A program made the position numbers and the translations under genes. Of a stretch of 62,494 nucleotides of DNA, positions 33,530 to 41,238 are shown piece after piece. The stretch is taken from positions 1 to 62,494 of the forward strand of contig CAJKPX010000010.1 in NCBI GenBank assembly GCA_905201895.1. Direction: 5' to 3'. Below the pieces are notes generated by a model. The model was not told where the DNA came from. It did not search any database and was given only the letters and a program-made list of their open reading frames with translations. The stretch is from an uncultured Eubacteriales bacterium. Its GTDB lineage: Bacteria > Bacillota > Clostridia > Oscillospirales > CAG-272. The first letter of the stretch is position 1. Each line of letters opens with the position of its first letter.

Positions 33530-34819
33530 ATGAAGATAAAAATTGTTGACCGCCCTTATGCGGACGTGGTCGCCATGACCCCGAAAAAGCATCAAAAGCC
33601 CCTGCGCGTGCATCCCTTTTTCCGTGCCCTGCTCAAGATCGTTTCACTGCCCGACCTTTGGGCAACCAAATTTTCCTGCAATCGGATCGGCATGGAGCGT
33701 CTCGGCAAAGGGGAGCCCTGCCTCTATCTGATGAACCACTCGAGTTTTATTGATCTGGAGATCGTGTCGAGCGTGCTTTTTCCGCGCCCCTTCAATATCG
33801 TTGCAACCACCGACGGATTCGTGGGCAAGAATTGGCTCATGCGGCAGATCGGCTGCATCCCAACCAAAAAATTTGTCACCGATCTGACCCTTTTGCGCGA
33901 CATCAATTACGCGGTCAAGGAAAAGCGTTCCTCGATCGTGATGTTTCCCGAGGCGAGTTATAGCTTCGACGGCACGGCAACGCCCCTGCCCGATAGCATC
34001 GGCGGCTTTGCCAAGCGCCTCGGCATTCCCGTTGTGATGATCCGCACCTACGGTGCCTTTTCGCGTGACCCGCTTTACAACGGACTCCAGCGACGCCGCG
34101 TGCGCGTGTCTGCCGATATGGAGTATCTGCTCTCGCCCGACGAGCTCAAGGCAATGACGGCGGAACAGATTGGTGCGGTGATCGGGGAAAAATTTGAGTT
34201 TGACCATTTTCGCTGGCAGTCCGAGAACGGCGTGCGCGTGAGCGAGCCCTTCCGTGCCGATTATCTCGACCGTGTGCTCTACAAATGCGCCGCCTGCGGC
34301 GTTGAGGGCAAAATGGAGGGCAAGGGCACGAAGCTGACCTGCCATGCCTGCGGCAAGACCTACGAGCTTGATGAATTCGGCAAGCTGCATGCCGAGGAAG
34401 GCAAGACCGAGTTTGAATTTGTCACCGATTGGTATGCCTGGGAGCGCGAGGAGGTGCGCCGTGAGCTGGAGGGCGGCATCTACGCGCTCGACACGCCCGT
34501 GGATATTTGCATGTCGATCGACACGCGCTGCATCTACCGCGTGGGGGAGGGCAGACTCACCCACAGCGACCGAGGCTTCTCGCTCACGGGCTGCGAAGGT
34601 CAGCTCGACTACACGCAAAACCCAATCGCATCGTATAGTCTCTATTCGGATTTCAACTGGTACGAGGTTGGTGACGTGATCTGCATCGGAAACAACAAGG
34701 CGCTCTACTATTGTTTCCCGAAGGACAAAAACGTTTCGGTTGCCAAGGCGCGCCTTGCCGCCGAGGAGCTTTACAAGATCGCCAAGCGTGCGAACCGCAG
34801 CACGGTCGCGAGGAGATAA
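33530..34819 (+). CDS. PlsC-type acyltransferase fused to a zinc ribbon
   Basis: Lysophospholipid-type acyltransferase of 429 residues. The N-terminal half has the HX4D motif (H70...D75, 'NHSSFID') and a 'FPEASYS' block with Glu141, as in 1-acylglycerol-3-phosphate acyltransferases. After about residue 235 comes an added domain with a rubredoxin-like zinc ribbon, C253xxC256...C271xxC274, then about 150 residues of beta-rich sequence I do not recognise. Typical PlsC proteins are near 200-250 residues, so the C-terminal half is an unusual extension. Single gene with its own promoter. Confidence 0.82.
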   Translation: MKIKIVDRPYADVVAMTPKKHQKPLRVHPFFRALLKIVSLPDLWATKFSCNRIGMERLGKGEPCLYLMNHSSFIDLEIVSSVLFPRPFNIVATTDGFVGKNWLMRQIGCIPTKKFVTDLTLLRDINYAVKEKRSSIVMFPEASYSFDGTATPLPDSIGGFAKRLGIPVVMIRTYGAFSRDPLYNGLQRRRVRVSADMEYLLSPDELKAMTAEQIGAVIGEKFEFDHFRWQSENGVRVSEPFRADYLDRVLYKCAACGVEGKMEGKGTKLTCHACGKTYELDEFGKLHAEEGKTEFEFVTDWYAWEREEVRRELEGGIYALDTPVDICMSIDTRCIYRVGEGRLTHSDRGFSLTGCEGQLDYTQNPIASYSLYSDFNWYEVGDVICIGNNKALYYCFPKDKNVSVAKARLAAEELYKIAKRANRSTVARR

Positions 34820-34841
34820 AACCATTTGACGCACATACAAA

Positions 34842-34878
34842 AGAGACCGTCTCAACGAAGGGTGTTGAGGCGGTCTCT
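34842..34878. terminator. Hairpin after the acyltransferase gene
   Basis: AGAGACCGTCTCAAC pairs with GTTGAGGCGGTCTCT (one G-T wobble), loop 7 nt. No T-run follows on the plus strand. It shares the GACCGTCTC core with 22080 and 39731. Confidence 0.6.
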
Positions 34879-35018
34879 GTTCGTATCGGCATTTTCTTTG
34901 TGTCAAATGAAAAAGACGTACCTGTGTGCAGGCGGGTTGATTTTTAAGAATATAAAATCAAAAAAGTGAAATATAGAAATTAAAAAAACGGAAAACTGCA
35001 TTTTTTATGAAAAAACAC

Positions 35019-35047
35019 TTGCAATCAGATTGAAAATATGATATAAT
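35019..35047 (+). promoter_or_regulatory. Promoter of the BspA-like gene
   Basis: TTGCAA (35019-35024), 17-bp spacer, TATAAT (35042-35047), 87 nt before the start codon. Confidence 0.7.
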
Positions 35048-35134
35048 GAATTTGCAAAACAAGGCGTTCAAGAGTATGATTGCCGATTTTCACGTTTTGT
35101 TTTGCTTTTTGATTTTAAGAAAGGAGAATTTACG

Positions 35135-36691
35135 ATGAAAAAAACGATCCGACTTTTCTTGATGATCTTTGTTCTTGCGGTGTTGACCGTTTGTGTCACG
35201 GTGCCTGCCGCGGCGGATGATGGACTCCGCAGTGGTATGTGGGGGGATCTGACATGGACGCTTGACGAAACCACGGGCGAGCTCACGATCTCGGGTGAGG
35301 GGGAGCTTTCGGGCGAATGCGAACTGACTGATGCGGAAAAGGATGCGACCGTTTCCATCAAGATTGGCTCCGGTGTTACGCGTATTGGTTACAGAGCGTT
35401 CCATGATTGGGACGAGGTGAAGAGCGTTACCGTTTCGGATAGTGTGACGTTGATAGATAACAACGCATTCAGTAACTGTGGATCGCTCAAAAACATTGCG
35501 TTTTCTGAAAACAGCACGCTTGTATATATTGCTTCATCGGCATTTGAGGATTGCCGTTTGCTGGAGGAGATTGCCATTCCCGACAGTGTAACGGTCATTG
35601 GGGATTCTGCATTCAAAAACTGCTCGAGGTTAAGAAGCGTGTCATTTTCCGAAAACAGTAGTCTTACAACGATTGAAGAAGGTGCGTTTGTTTATTGCAC
35701 GGGACTGACCGAGCTTGCGCTTCCAAGGAGTGTTACAAGCATCGAAGGTAACGTGTTTAACGGTTGCGGACTGACGGCAATCACAATTCCTGAGAATGTG
35801 TCGAGCATTGGTGGCTCGGCATTTAAGAACTGTACCGCTTTGAGGCAGGTGGAGTTTTCCGAGAGCGGAAGGCTGACGAGCATTGGAGCTTACGCATTTT
35901 CCGGCTGCTCCGATCTTGAAACGATCCAACTTCCCGATGGCCTTGTGAGTATCGCCCAACATATGTTTGCCGATTGCACCTCGCTCAAATCTGTCATCAT
36001 ACCGAACAGTGTAACGAAAATTGACGCCTGTGCCTTTGTAGGTTGCACCGAGCTCACCGAAATCATGATCCCCGAGAACGTGAAAACCGTCGGGCTTTCT
36101 GCGTTCGAGAGCTGTAGCAAGCTGTCCCGTGTTGAGTTTGCCGAGAACAGCAAGCTCGAGAAGTTTGACTATGATCCGTTTTTCCTGTGCAGAGCGCTGA
36201 CCGAGGTCATATATCACGGACCGATTTGCGAATGGGAGAAAATTATTAAGAGAAGCGCGGGGGCATGGACGGAAACGATTCAGTTTACGGTGACAACAGA
36301 CGGGCATTTATGGGATGACGGTACTGTTACCACACCGCCCACGCATCTTGCGGACGGTGTGAAAACCTTCACCTGCACCAAATGTGATGAAACCAAAACC
36401 GAGGACGTTGCCAAGCTGACCGACCATACCTACGGCGATTGGGAATCGGACCGTGACGATCAGCACAAGCATACCTGCGAGTGCGGTAAGACCGAATATG
36501 CCGATCATGTCTACGACAACGACAAGGATGCGAGCTGCAACGAATGCGGCTACCTGCGTGAAGTTGCAACGGGCGATTCGAATAAGACGCAATCGGGCTG
36601 CGGTGCAAGCGTTGTGAGCGGATGGAGCATCCTGCTCCTGCTATCCGCCGCGACGGGCTGCGTGCATTTCCAAAGGCGAAGAAAAAAATAA
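35135..36691 (+). CDS. BspA-like leucine-rich-repeat surface protein
   Basis: Secreted, membrane-anchored protein of 518 residues. The signal peptide is 'MKKTIRLFLMIFVLAVLTV...AAA' with cleavage expected near residue 28. The body consists of about ten LRR_5 (BspA/Treponema pallidum type) repeats of about 23 residues, with units such as 'IPDSVTVIGDSAFKNCSRL'. A region with CxxC pairs follows ('CTKCDETKTEDV', 'CECGKTEYADHVYD', 'CNECGY'), then a C-terminal 'SGCGASVVSGWSILLLLSAA' membrane segment and basic tail. Such proteins mediate adhesion in gut bacteria. The ATG at 35135 follows AAAGGAG. Confidence 0.88.
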   Translation: MKKTIRLFLMIFVLAVLTVCVTVPAAADDGLRSGMWGDLTWTLDETTGELTISGEGELSGECELTDAEKDATVSIKIGSGVTRIGYRAFHDWDEVKSVTVSDSVTLIDNNAFSNCGSLKNIAFSENSTLVYIASSAFEDCRLLEEIAIPDSVTVIGDSAFKNCSRLRSVSFSENSSLTTIEEGAFVYCTGLTELALPRSVTSIEGNVFNGCGLTAITIPENVSSIGGSAFKNCTALRQVEFSESGRLTSIGAYAFSGCSDLETIQLPDGLVSIAQHMFADCTSLKSVIIPNSVTKIDACAFVGCTELTEIMIPENVKTVGLSAFESCSKLSRVEFAENSKLEKFDYDPFFLCRALTEVIYHGPICEWEKIIKRSAGAWTETIQFTVTTDGHLWDDGTVTTPPTHLADGVKTFTCTKCDETKTEDVAKLTDHTYGDWESDRDDQHKHTCECGKTEYADHVYDNDKDASCNECGYLREVATGDSNKTQSGCGASVVSGWSILLLLSAATGCVHFQRRRKK

Positions 36692-36698
36692 ATAAAAG

Positions 36699-36724
36699 GG
36701 GCTGTCTCGGATTTTGAGACAGCC
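36699..36724. terminator. GGGCTGTCTC hairpin after the BspA-like gene
   Basis: GGGCTGTCTC and GAGACAGCCC form a perfect 10-bp stem with a 6-nt loop, 8 nt past the stop codon. It is the left edge of the direct repeat copy A. Confidence 0.65.
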
Positions 36725-36786
36725 CATCCTTTATATTATGAAGTGTTGTTTATTCCAAATCCAAATTTTCGGGACAAAAGACCTCG
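36699..36786. repeat. Direct repeat copy A flanking the transposase gene
   Basis: 88 bp that match 37469-37555 with five mismatches and one indel. It contains the hairpin above and, on the minus strand, a remnant encoding 'EVFCPENLDLE' plus stop. This is nearly identical to the C-terminus of the HTH regulator at 37519 ('EVFSPENLDLE'). Confidence 0.85.
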
Positions 36787-36806
36787 CACTGCAAGCGTCT
36801 GCTCGA

Positions 36807-37370
36807 TTATTCTTCACCTGCGTAAAGCTCGTCAAGCTGCCAACGAATCGGATTTTCGCAGATATAATTCCAATGTCGCTCGTAGTCCGCAAGATCGCGG
36901 ATGATGTGGTCGTTGGAGCGATATTGCCAGATGTTCATTCCATATTCTTTGTTGCAAAATCGCTTGAAGGTTGATATGAATTTTGAAATCACGCTATTTG
37001 ATCGTTCTACGTTTACAGGAACGGTTGGCAACCGTTTTTCAATGTCTTTGCCTTTTTCCGTTGTAGGGACAGGCGTCCTCGACTGTCCGTTCTCATTAAT
37101 ATGCAACAAAAGATGAATATGATTTGGCATAATCACATAATGTTCGACGGATATATGATCGTAATATGCGGATAGCTGCTTCATGTATTTGTCCGCAATT
37201 TCTCCGTATGTTGTTAATTGGACTTGCGGACAGTCGAGGACGCCTGTCCCTACAATGCGAGATAGGATACACTGTCGTTCTTTGGTGCAGATCGTTAAAA
37301 ATATTGCGACGTTATCATTGTAATCCGCGCCCTTTAATCTGGTTGTTTTTCTGTTTTTCTTTTCATCCAT
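36807..37370 (-). CDS. REP-associated tyrosine transposase (RAYT, IS200-like)
   Basis: Y1/HUH single-strand transposase relative of about 187 residues. It has the HUH motif in 'MPNHIHLLLHI' and a C-terminal 'DHIIRDLADYERHWNYICENPIRW' helix with the likely catalytic tyrosine. Two perfect inverted copies of a 29-bp REP-like sequence (37061-37089 and 37227-37255) lie inside the frame and are translated as 'GQSRTPVPTT' and 'IVGTGVLDCP'. I chose the ATG at 37370, after GGGTGAT; ATG 37376 or GTG 37397 are possible. The gene is flanked by the direct repeats at 36699 and 37469. Confidence 0.85.
   Translation of the reverse strand: MDEKKNRKTTRLKGADYNDNVAIFLTICTKERQCILSRIVGTGVLDCPQVQLTTYGEIADKYMKQLSAYYDHISVEHYVIMPNHIHLLLHINENGQSRTPVPTTEKGKDIEKRLPTVPVNVERSNSVISKFISTFKRFCNKEYGMNIWQYRSNDHIIRDLADYERHWNYICENPIRWQLDELYAGEE
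37061..37089 (+). repeat. REP-like inverted repeat, left copy (inside the RAYT gene)
   Basis: 29 bp, beginning TTGTAGGGACAGG and ending CTGTCCG, the exact reverse complement of 37227-37255. Each copy is itself an imperfect palindrome (GGACAG...CTGTCC), as expected for a REP unit. Confidence 0.85.
37227..37255 (-). repeat. REP-like inverted repeat, right copy (inside the RAYT gene)
   Basis: 29 bp, beginning CGGACAG and ending CCTGTCCCTACAA. Perfect inverted match of the left copy 137 bp away. Confidence 0.85.
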
Positions 37371-37465
37371 TTGCATCACCCATGTTATTGTATCCACATC
37401 ATCGGGAGAGGTGCAATATCTTTGTTTTTTATTCGTGAGCTTTCAGTTTTATGCCATATTGATAG

Positions 37466-37498
37466 ATGGGCTGTCTCGGATTTTGAGACAGCCCATCT
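37466..37498. terminator. GGGCTGTCTC hairpin after the HTH regulator gene
   Basis: GATGGGCTGTCTC and GAGACAGCCCATC form a perfect 13-bp stem with a 7-nt loop, 20 nt past the regulator's stop on the minus strand. Confidence 0.65.
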
Positions 37499-37555
37499 TT
37501 TATGTTTTGAAGTGTTTTTTATTCCAAATCCAAATTTTCGGGGGAAAAGACCTCG
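37469..37555. repeat. Direct repeat copy B
   Basis: Second copy of the 88-bp repeat at 36699-36786. It contains the hairpin and the last 12 codons (stop included) of the intact HTH regulator gene. Confidence 0.85.
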
Positions 37556-37761
37556 TCATTCAAAAATTCGGAGAGCGACATGTGAAAGCCCTTTGCCAAC
37601 AAAATGACCGTACTGAGTGTCACGGTCTTGTTCCGACCGTTCATAATGCATTGCATGCTTCCATGCTGAATTCCCGTTTCCTGTTCCAAGCGGTATTGGG
37701 ACATGTTATTCGCTTTGAGCAGATCGGACACGCGCTTTGCCACGGCATCGTTGACGGTCAT
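37519..37761 (-). CDS. XRE-family HTH transcriptional regulator
   Basis: An 80-residue protein that is almost entirely a Cro/CI-type helix-turn-helix: 'VAKRVSDLLKANNMSQYRLEQETGIQHGSMQCIMNGRNKTVTLSTVILLAKGF'. The ATG at 37761 is preceded by GGGAGG. It is divergent from the SLOG-like gene; a palindrome AGGTATACCT (37825-37834) and a related AAGGTAAATCTACAT lie between them as candidate operators. Its 3' end is duplicated 770 bp away across the RAYT gene. Confidence 0.85.
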   Translation of the reverse strand: MTVNDAVAKRVSDLLKANNMSQYRLEQETGIQHGSMQCIMNGRNKTVTLSTVILLAKGFHMSLSEFLNDEVFSPENLDLE

Positions 37762-37823
37762 GCGGAACACCTCCCATTTCTTTCTGCTCTTATATTGTAG
37801 CAGTTTTCTTCGAAAAATATAAG

Positions 37824-37893
37824 AAGGTATACCTACATGTTTATGTTGACTTTTCCAATTAAATGTGATAACATTATGAAGGTAAATCTACAT
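37824..37893. promoter_or_regulatory. Candidate operators and promoter between HTH regulator and SLOG-like gene
   Basis: AAGGTATACCTACAT (37824-37838) and AAGGTAAATCTACAT (37879-37893) bracket the plus-strand promoter TTGACT (37846-37851), 17 bp, TAACAT (37869-37874). The second copy would cover the transcription start, fitting repression by the neighbouring HTH protein. Confidence 0.55.
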
Positions 37894-37908
37894 AGTAGGA
37901 GACAAATC

Positions 37909-38355
37909 ATGATTGTAACTTTTTGTGGACATGCGGATTTTCAGAGTAGTAAAGAGATAGAGAAAGAGATGATTGCGATTTTTGAGGAGCAAATCGGGGA
38001 TGCGAATTGTGAAATGCTATTTGGACAATATGGAAATTTTGATTCCTTTGCTCTCTCTTGCGGTCAAAAATATCAAAAACAGCATTCCAATGTGAAATTG
38101 ATTTTTGTTACACCGTATGTGAAGGTATCCGCGCAAAAAACGGATGCTTGCCGATTTGATGAAATTATTTATCCGTGTGAAGAGTCGGTTCCGTATCGCT
38201 TTGCGATTTCTCATCGAAACAGATGGATGGTAGAACGCGCGGATTTAGTTCTTGCTTTTATAAATCGTTCGTGGGGAGGCGCGTATCAAACCTATCTACA
38301 TGCCCGAAGAAAACAGAAAAAGATCATCAATCTTGCAAGAAGAGAATTGGAATGA
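37909..38355 (+). CDS. SLOG-like (YpsA/DUF1273-like) nucleotide-binding protein
   Basis: A 148-residue Rossmann-like protein. The opening 'IVTFCGHADF' matches the GH-containing first strand of YpsA-type SLOG proteins, and the C-terminal half 'RNRWMVERADLVLAFINRSWGGAYQTYLHARR' resembles their ligand-binding strand and glycine turn. SLOG domains bind nucleotide-derived ligands in stress and phage-conflict systems. The gene is visibly more AT-rich than its neighbours, and lies next to a transposase and a small regulator, so recent acquisition is likely. The ATG at 37909 follows AGGAGA. Family placement is tentative. Confidence 0.62.
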   Translation: MIVTFCGHADFQSSKEIEKEMIAIFEEQIGDANCEMLFGQYGNFDSFALSCGQKYQKQHSNVKLIFVTPYVKVSAQKTDACRFDEIIYPCEESVPYRFAISHRNRWMVERADLVLAFINRSWGGAYQTYLHARRKQKKIINLARRELE

Positions 38356-38384
38356 TTCTTTCTCTTTTATTTTCCCCAAAAAAC

Positions 38385-38413
38385 TTGACTCCCGCCATTT
38401 TTCGTGTTATAAT
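38385..38413 (+). promoter_or_regulatory. Promoter of tyrS
   Basis: TTGACT (38385-38390), 17-bp spacer, TATAAT (38408-38413). The leader of about 65 nt holds one small stem, GCCGTTT/AAACGGC (38434-38457), and is too short for a T-box. Confidence 0.75.
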
Positions 38414-38484
38414 CTATTAGATATTGAAAAAATGCCGTTTGGCAGGTGCGAAACGGCGAGTATGCAAGAAACAGGAGGTCGAAC

Positions 38485-39708
38485 ATGACACTTTACGAGG
38501 ATTTGAAATGGAGAGGTCTGATTCAGGATATTTCCGATCCCAAGCTGATTGATAAATTGAATGCGGGAGGAATGACCTTTTATATCGGCACCGACCCCAC
38601 GGCGGATAGCCTGCATCTGGGACACTATTCGTCCTTCCTCATCACGCGCCGTCTCGCCGCTGCGGGACACACCCCGCTTCTGCTCGTTGGTATGGCAACG
38701 GGTCTGATCGGTGACCCCCGCGGAACCGTGGAGCGCAAGCTCTCCGACCGCGACGAGGTGATGCACAACTACGAGTGCCTCAAGCGTCAGCTGCAAACCA
38801 TCTTCCCCTATGAGGTGGTCAACAACTACGATTGGGTTAAGGACATCAACGTCATTGAGTTCTTCCGTGACTACGGAAAATATATCAACGTGGGCTACAT
38901 GCTCTCCAAGGACCTGATCCGCCGTCAGATGGAAAGCGGCATTTCCTATGCCGAGTTCTCCTACATGCTCATTCAGGGACTTGATTTCAAGTATCTGCAC
39001 GAGCATCGCGGTGTAGACCTGCAGGTGGCAGGCTCCGACCAGTGGGGCAACATCACCACGGGCATCGAGCTGATCCGCAAGACCACGGGTGACGAGGTCT
39101 ATGCAATGACCATGCCGCTTGTAACCGACTCGCACGGCAACAAATTCGGCAAGAGCGAGGGCAATGCGGTTTGGCTGGACAAGAACAAGACCAGCTCTTA
39201 TGAGCTCTATCAGTTCCTGCTCAACTCCGAGGACAGCATGGTGATTGAGTACCTCAAGCGTCTCACCTTCCTCTCCCGCGAGGAGATCGAGGCGATCGAG
39301 GCAGAGCACAACGCCGCTCCCGAGCGCCGCTTGGCACAGAAGAAGCTCGCAGAGGAAATCCTGCGCGATCTGCACGGTGAGGGTGCTTATGAGTCGGCTG
39401 TGAAGATCAGCGAGCTGCTCTTTGCAGGCAAGATCAAGGAAATTCCGCTGGGCGATCTTTTGGCAGGGCTCAAGGACGTTCCGCACTTTGAAACTGCGGG
39501 CGGACCCATTATGGACGTGCTCGTTTCTGCGGGCATCTGTTCCTCCAAGCGCGAGGCGCGCGAGTTTATTTCCAACGGCTCGCTCACGCTCAATGGGGAT
39601 GCGGTCAAGGCGCTCGATCTTGAGATCAATGCAGAAACCGCACTCGGCTGCAAATATGTGGTTATTCGCCGCGGCAAGAAGAAATACTATCTTGGCGAGC
39701 TGAAGTAA
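38485..39708 (+). CDS. tyrS: Tyrosyl-tRNA synthetase
   Basis: Class I aminoacyl-tRNA synthetase charging tRNA-Tyr, 407 residues. It has the HIGH-type motif 'HLGH' (44-47) in 'GTDPTADSLHLGHYSS', the KMSKS-type 'KFGKSEGNAVW' (around 220), and a C-terminal S4 RNA-binding domain ('SKREAREFISNGSLTLNGDAV'). The ATG at 38485 has AGGAGG upstream. Monocistronic with its own promoter and terminator. Confidence 0.96.
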   Translation: MTLYEDLKWRGLIQDISDPKLIDKLNAGGMTFYIGTDPTADSLHLGHYSSFLITRRLAAAGHTPLLLVGMATGLIGDPRGTVERKLSDRDEVMHNYECLKRQLQTIFPYEVVNNYDWVKDINVIEFFRDYGKYINVGYMLSKDLIRRQMESGISYAEFSYMLIQGLDFKYLHEHRGVDLQVAGSDQWGNITTGIELIRKTTGDEVYAMTMPLVTDSHGNKFGKSEGNAVWLDKNKTSSYELYQFLLNSEDSMVIEYLKRLTFLSREEIEAIEAEHNAAPERRLAQKKLAEEILRDLHGEGAYESAVKISELLFAGKIKEIPLGDLLAGLKDVPHFETAGGPIMDVLVSAGICSSKREAREFISNGSLTLNGDAVKALDLEINAETALGCKYVVIRRGKKKYYLGELK

Positions 39709-39730
39709 GAAATAAGAAATAAGAAGAAAT

Positions 39731-39762
39731 GGGACCGTCTCGGTTGAGGCGGTCCCGTTTTT
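39731..39762 (+). terminator. tyrS terminator
   Basis: GGGACCGTCTC pairs with GAGGCGGTCCC (one G-T wobble) around GGTT, followed by GTTTTTTGG. It ends just before the convergent serine hydrolase gene and shares the GACCGTCTC core. Confidence 0.85.
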
Positions 39763-39766
39763 TGGT

Positions 39767-40903
39767 TTAATCTTCAATACATTCGTAAACGAGATTGCGG
39801 AGTGTGGGGTGCACCAAGTGGTAAACGTACTGGCATCCCATCACGTGCGTCGCAAAGTAGAACGCGATCTGCTTTTTGGGGTCCACAAGCGCAAAGGCGC
39901 CTGCTGCGCCGTCCCATCCGAACTCGCCAATCGACGAGCGTGACTCCGATACCACGGGATCAATGTGCGCTCTGCCGCAAAGTCCCCAGCCGTAGCCGTA
40001 GAGTCTCGAGGACAGAAAGGTGGGGTGAACGGCGTCGGAGAGTTGGTTTTTCCCCATCATGGCAATCGTTTCGGGGCGGAGCAGGGAATAGCCGTCGGGC
40101 GTGGTTCCACCGCAGGCAAGCGTGGTCATGAGCTTGATCTGATCGTTTGCCGAGCTGTAAAGACCTGCTCCTCCGCTGTCAAAATTGGGGTTCAGGACAT
40201 AGGCGTTGCAGGTTTCGGTCGGGATGGGGGTCGATTTCATCACGCCGTGCGTGAAGCGGTAGATTGAACTCATGCGGGGCAGGAGCTCGGCGGGCAGATG
40301 ATAGCCCGTTTCAGTCATGCCGAGCGGATCAAAGATGTTTTTCTGCACGTAGTCGGCAAAGCGCATCCCCGACACCACCTCCACCACCGCACCGAGTACA
40401 TCGTGGCAAAGACTGTATTGAAATTTTGTTCCCGGCTCAAAATCGAGCATACCCTCGGCGAGCGCGTTGACAAAATCGAGCGTTCCCGCATCGGGATTCC
40501 GACGCATCCGCACCAGGGGCTGGGCGTTGAGATCATAGTTGAGTCCGCCCGTCATCGTAAAGAGATGGCGCACGGTCATCTCGTTCTGCGCGAGCTCGGG
40601 CTTGCCCTTTGCATTTTTTACAGTCAGGCGCGCGTAGGCGGGCAGATATTTGGAAACCGGATCGTCGAGCCCCAGCAGCCCCCGCTCCACCAGCCGCATG
40701 GCGGCAACGCAGGTTGTGATCTTGGAGATCGAGAAAACGAAATAGAGATCGTCCTGTGCCACGGGACGCGTCTGCTCGGCGTCCGCGAAGCCCGCGCTAC
40801 CGCGGTAAATTACCTCTCCGCGATGCGAAACGGCAAGCGCGCACCCGGGAATTCCGCAGGCGGGGAGCTTGGCAAGATAGGCATCAAGCTTGGAAAAATT
40901 CAT
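39767..40903 (-). CDS. Serine hydrolase of the beta-lactamase/PBP (class C-like) family
   Basis: A 378-residue protein without a signal peptide. The active-site SxxK is S58-I-S-K61 ('FVFSISKITTC'). The position usually holding YxN or YSN reads 'QYSLCHDVLGA', so the Tyr is kept but the Asn is lost. The fold matches cytoplasmic EstB-type esterases and beta-lactamase-related proteins rather than true beta-lactamases. Substrate unknown, and antibiotic resistance should not be inferred. The start has AAAGGAT upstream. Confidence 0.85.
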   Translation of the reverse strand: MNFSKLDAYLAKLPACGIPGCALAVSHRGEVIYRGSAGFADAEQTRPVAQDDLYFVFSISKITTCVAAMRLVERGLLGLDDPVSKYLPAYARLTVKNAKGKPELAQNEMTVRHLFTMTGGLNYDLNAQPLVRMRRNPDAGTLDFVNALAEGMLDFEPGTKFQYSLCHDVLGAVVEVVSGMRFADYVQKNIFDPLGMTETGYHLPAELLPRMSSIYRFTHGVMKSTPIPTETCNAYVLNPNFDSGGAGLYSSANDQIKLMTTLACGGTTPDGYSLLRPETIAMMGKNQLSDAVHPTFLSSRLYGYGWGLCGRAHIDPVVSESRSSIGEFGWDGAAGAFALVDPKKQIAFYFATHVMGCQYVYHLVHPTLRNLVYECIED

Positions 40904-41238
40904 GGTCCGTATCCTTTCTCGTTGGATTTTATCCTATTTTTATATATTATAGCACGTCTTATTGCCAAAGTCAACAAAAAACGAAAAAAGAGAATTGAGA
41001 ATAGAAAAGAAAAAACGCAAAAATTTTATAAAAAATTGGAAAAACCCTTGACAAATCCCAAAAGATATGCTAAAATAGTAAACTGCATTATAATCGCTCG
41101 TACTGTGGGCACTTCGCCAAAATGCGACAAATTGGACAGCAGCAATTTGCACAAAAACGCATTTTTGACGGAGCAACCGCGGCGGCACTGAGAAGATTCC
41201 GGAGCGTTACCAATATTTTGAATGGAGTGATTGATTTA
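40904..41238. other. Intergenic region with the rpoBC leader
   Basis: Apart from the rpoB promoter at 41048-41076, this contains the hydrolase upstream region and a roughly 155-nt rpoB 5' leader. No ribosomal protein genes and no clear L10-type leader were seen. Confidence 0.55.
41048..41076 (+). promoter_or_regulatory. Promoter of rpoB-rpoC
   Basis: TTGACA (41048-41053), 17-bp spacer, TAAAAT (41071-41076). Transcription would start near 41083, about 155 nt before the rpoB start. Confidence 0.75.

Larger units (their letters stand above)
34820..35134. other. Intergenic region: hairpin, AT-rich spacer, promoter
   Basis: Apart from the hairpin at 34842-34878 and the promoter at 35019-35047, I see only AT-rich sequence here and no convincing gene or RNA structure. 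Confidence 0.6.

Noticed and set aside
38414..38484. T-box riboswitch upstream of tyrS
   Set aside because: The leader is about 65 nt with a single small stem and lacks the conserved T-box sequence and an antiterminator.
41077..41238. L10-type ribosomal protein leader before rpoB
   Set aside because: No rplJ follows and I could not find the expected kink-turn motif; recorded only as an unexplained leader.
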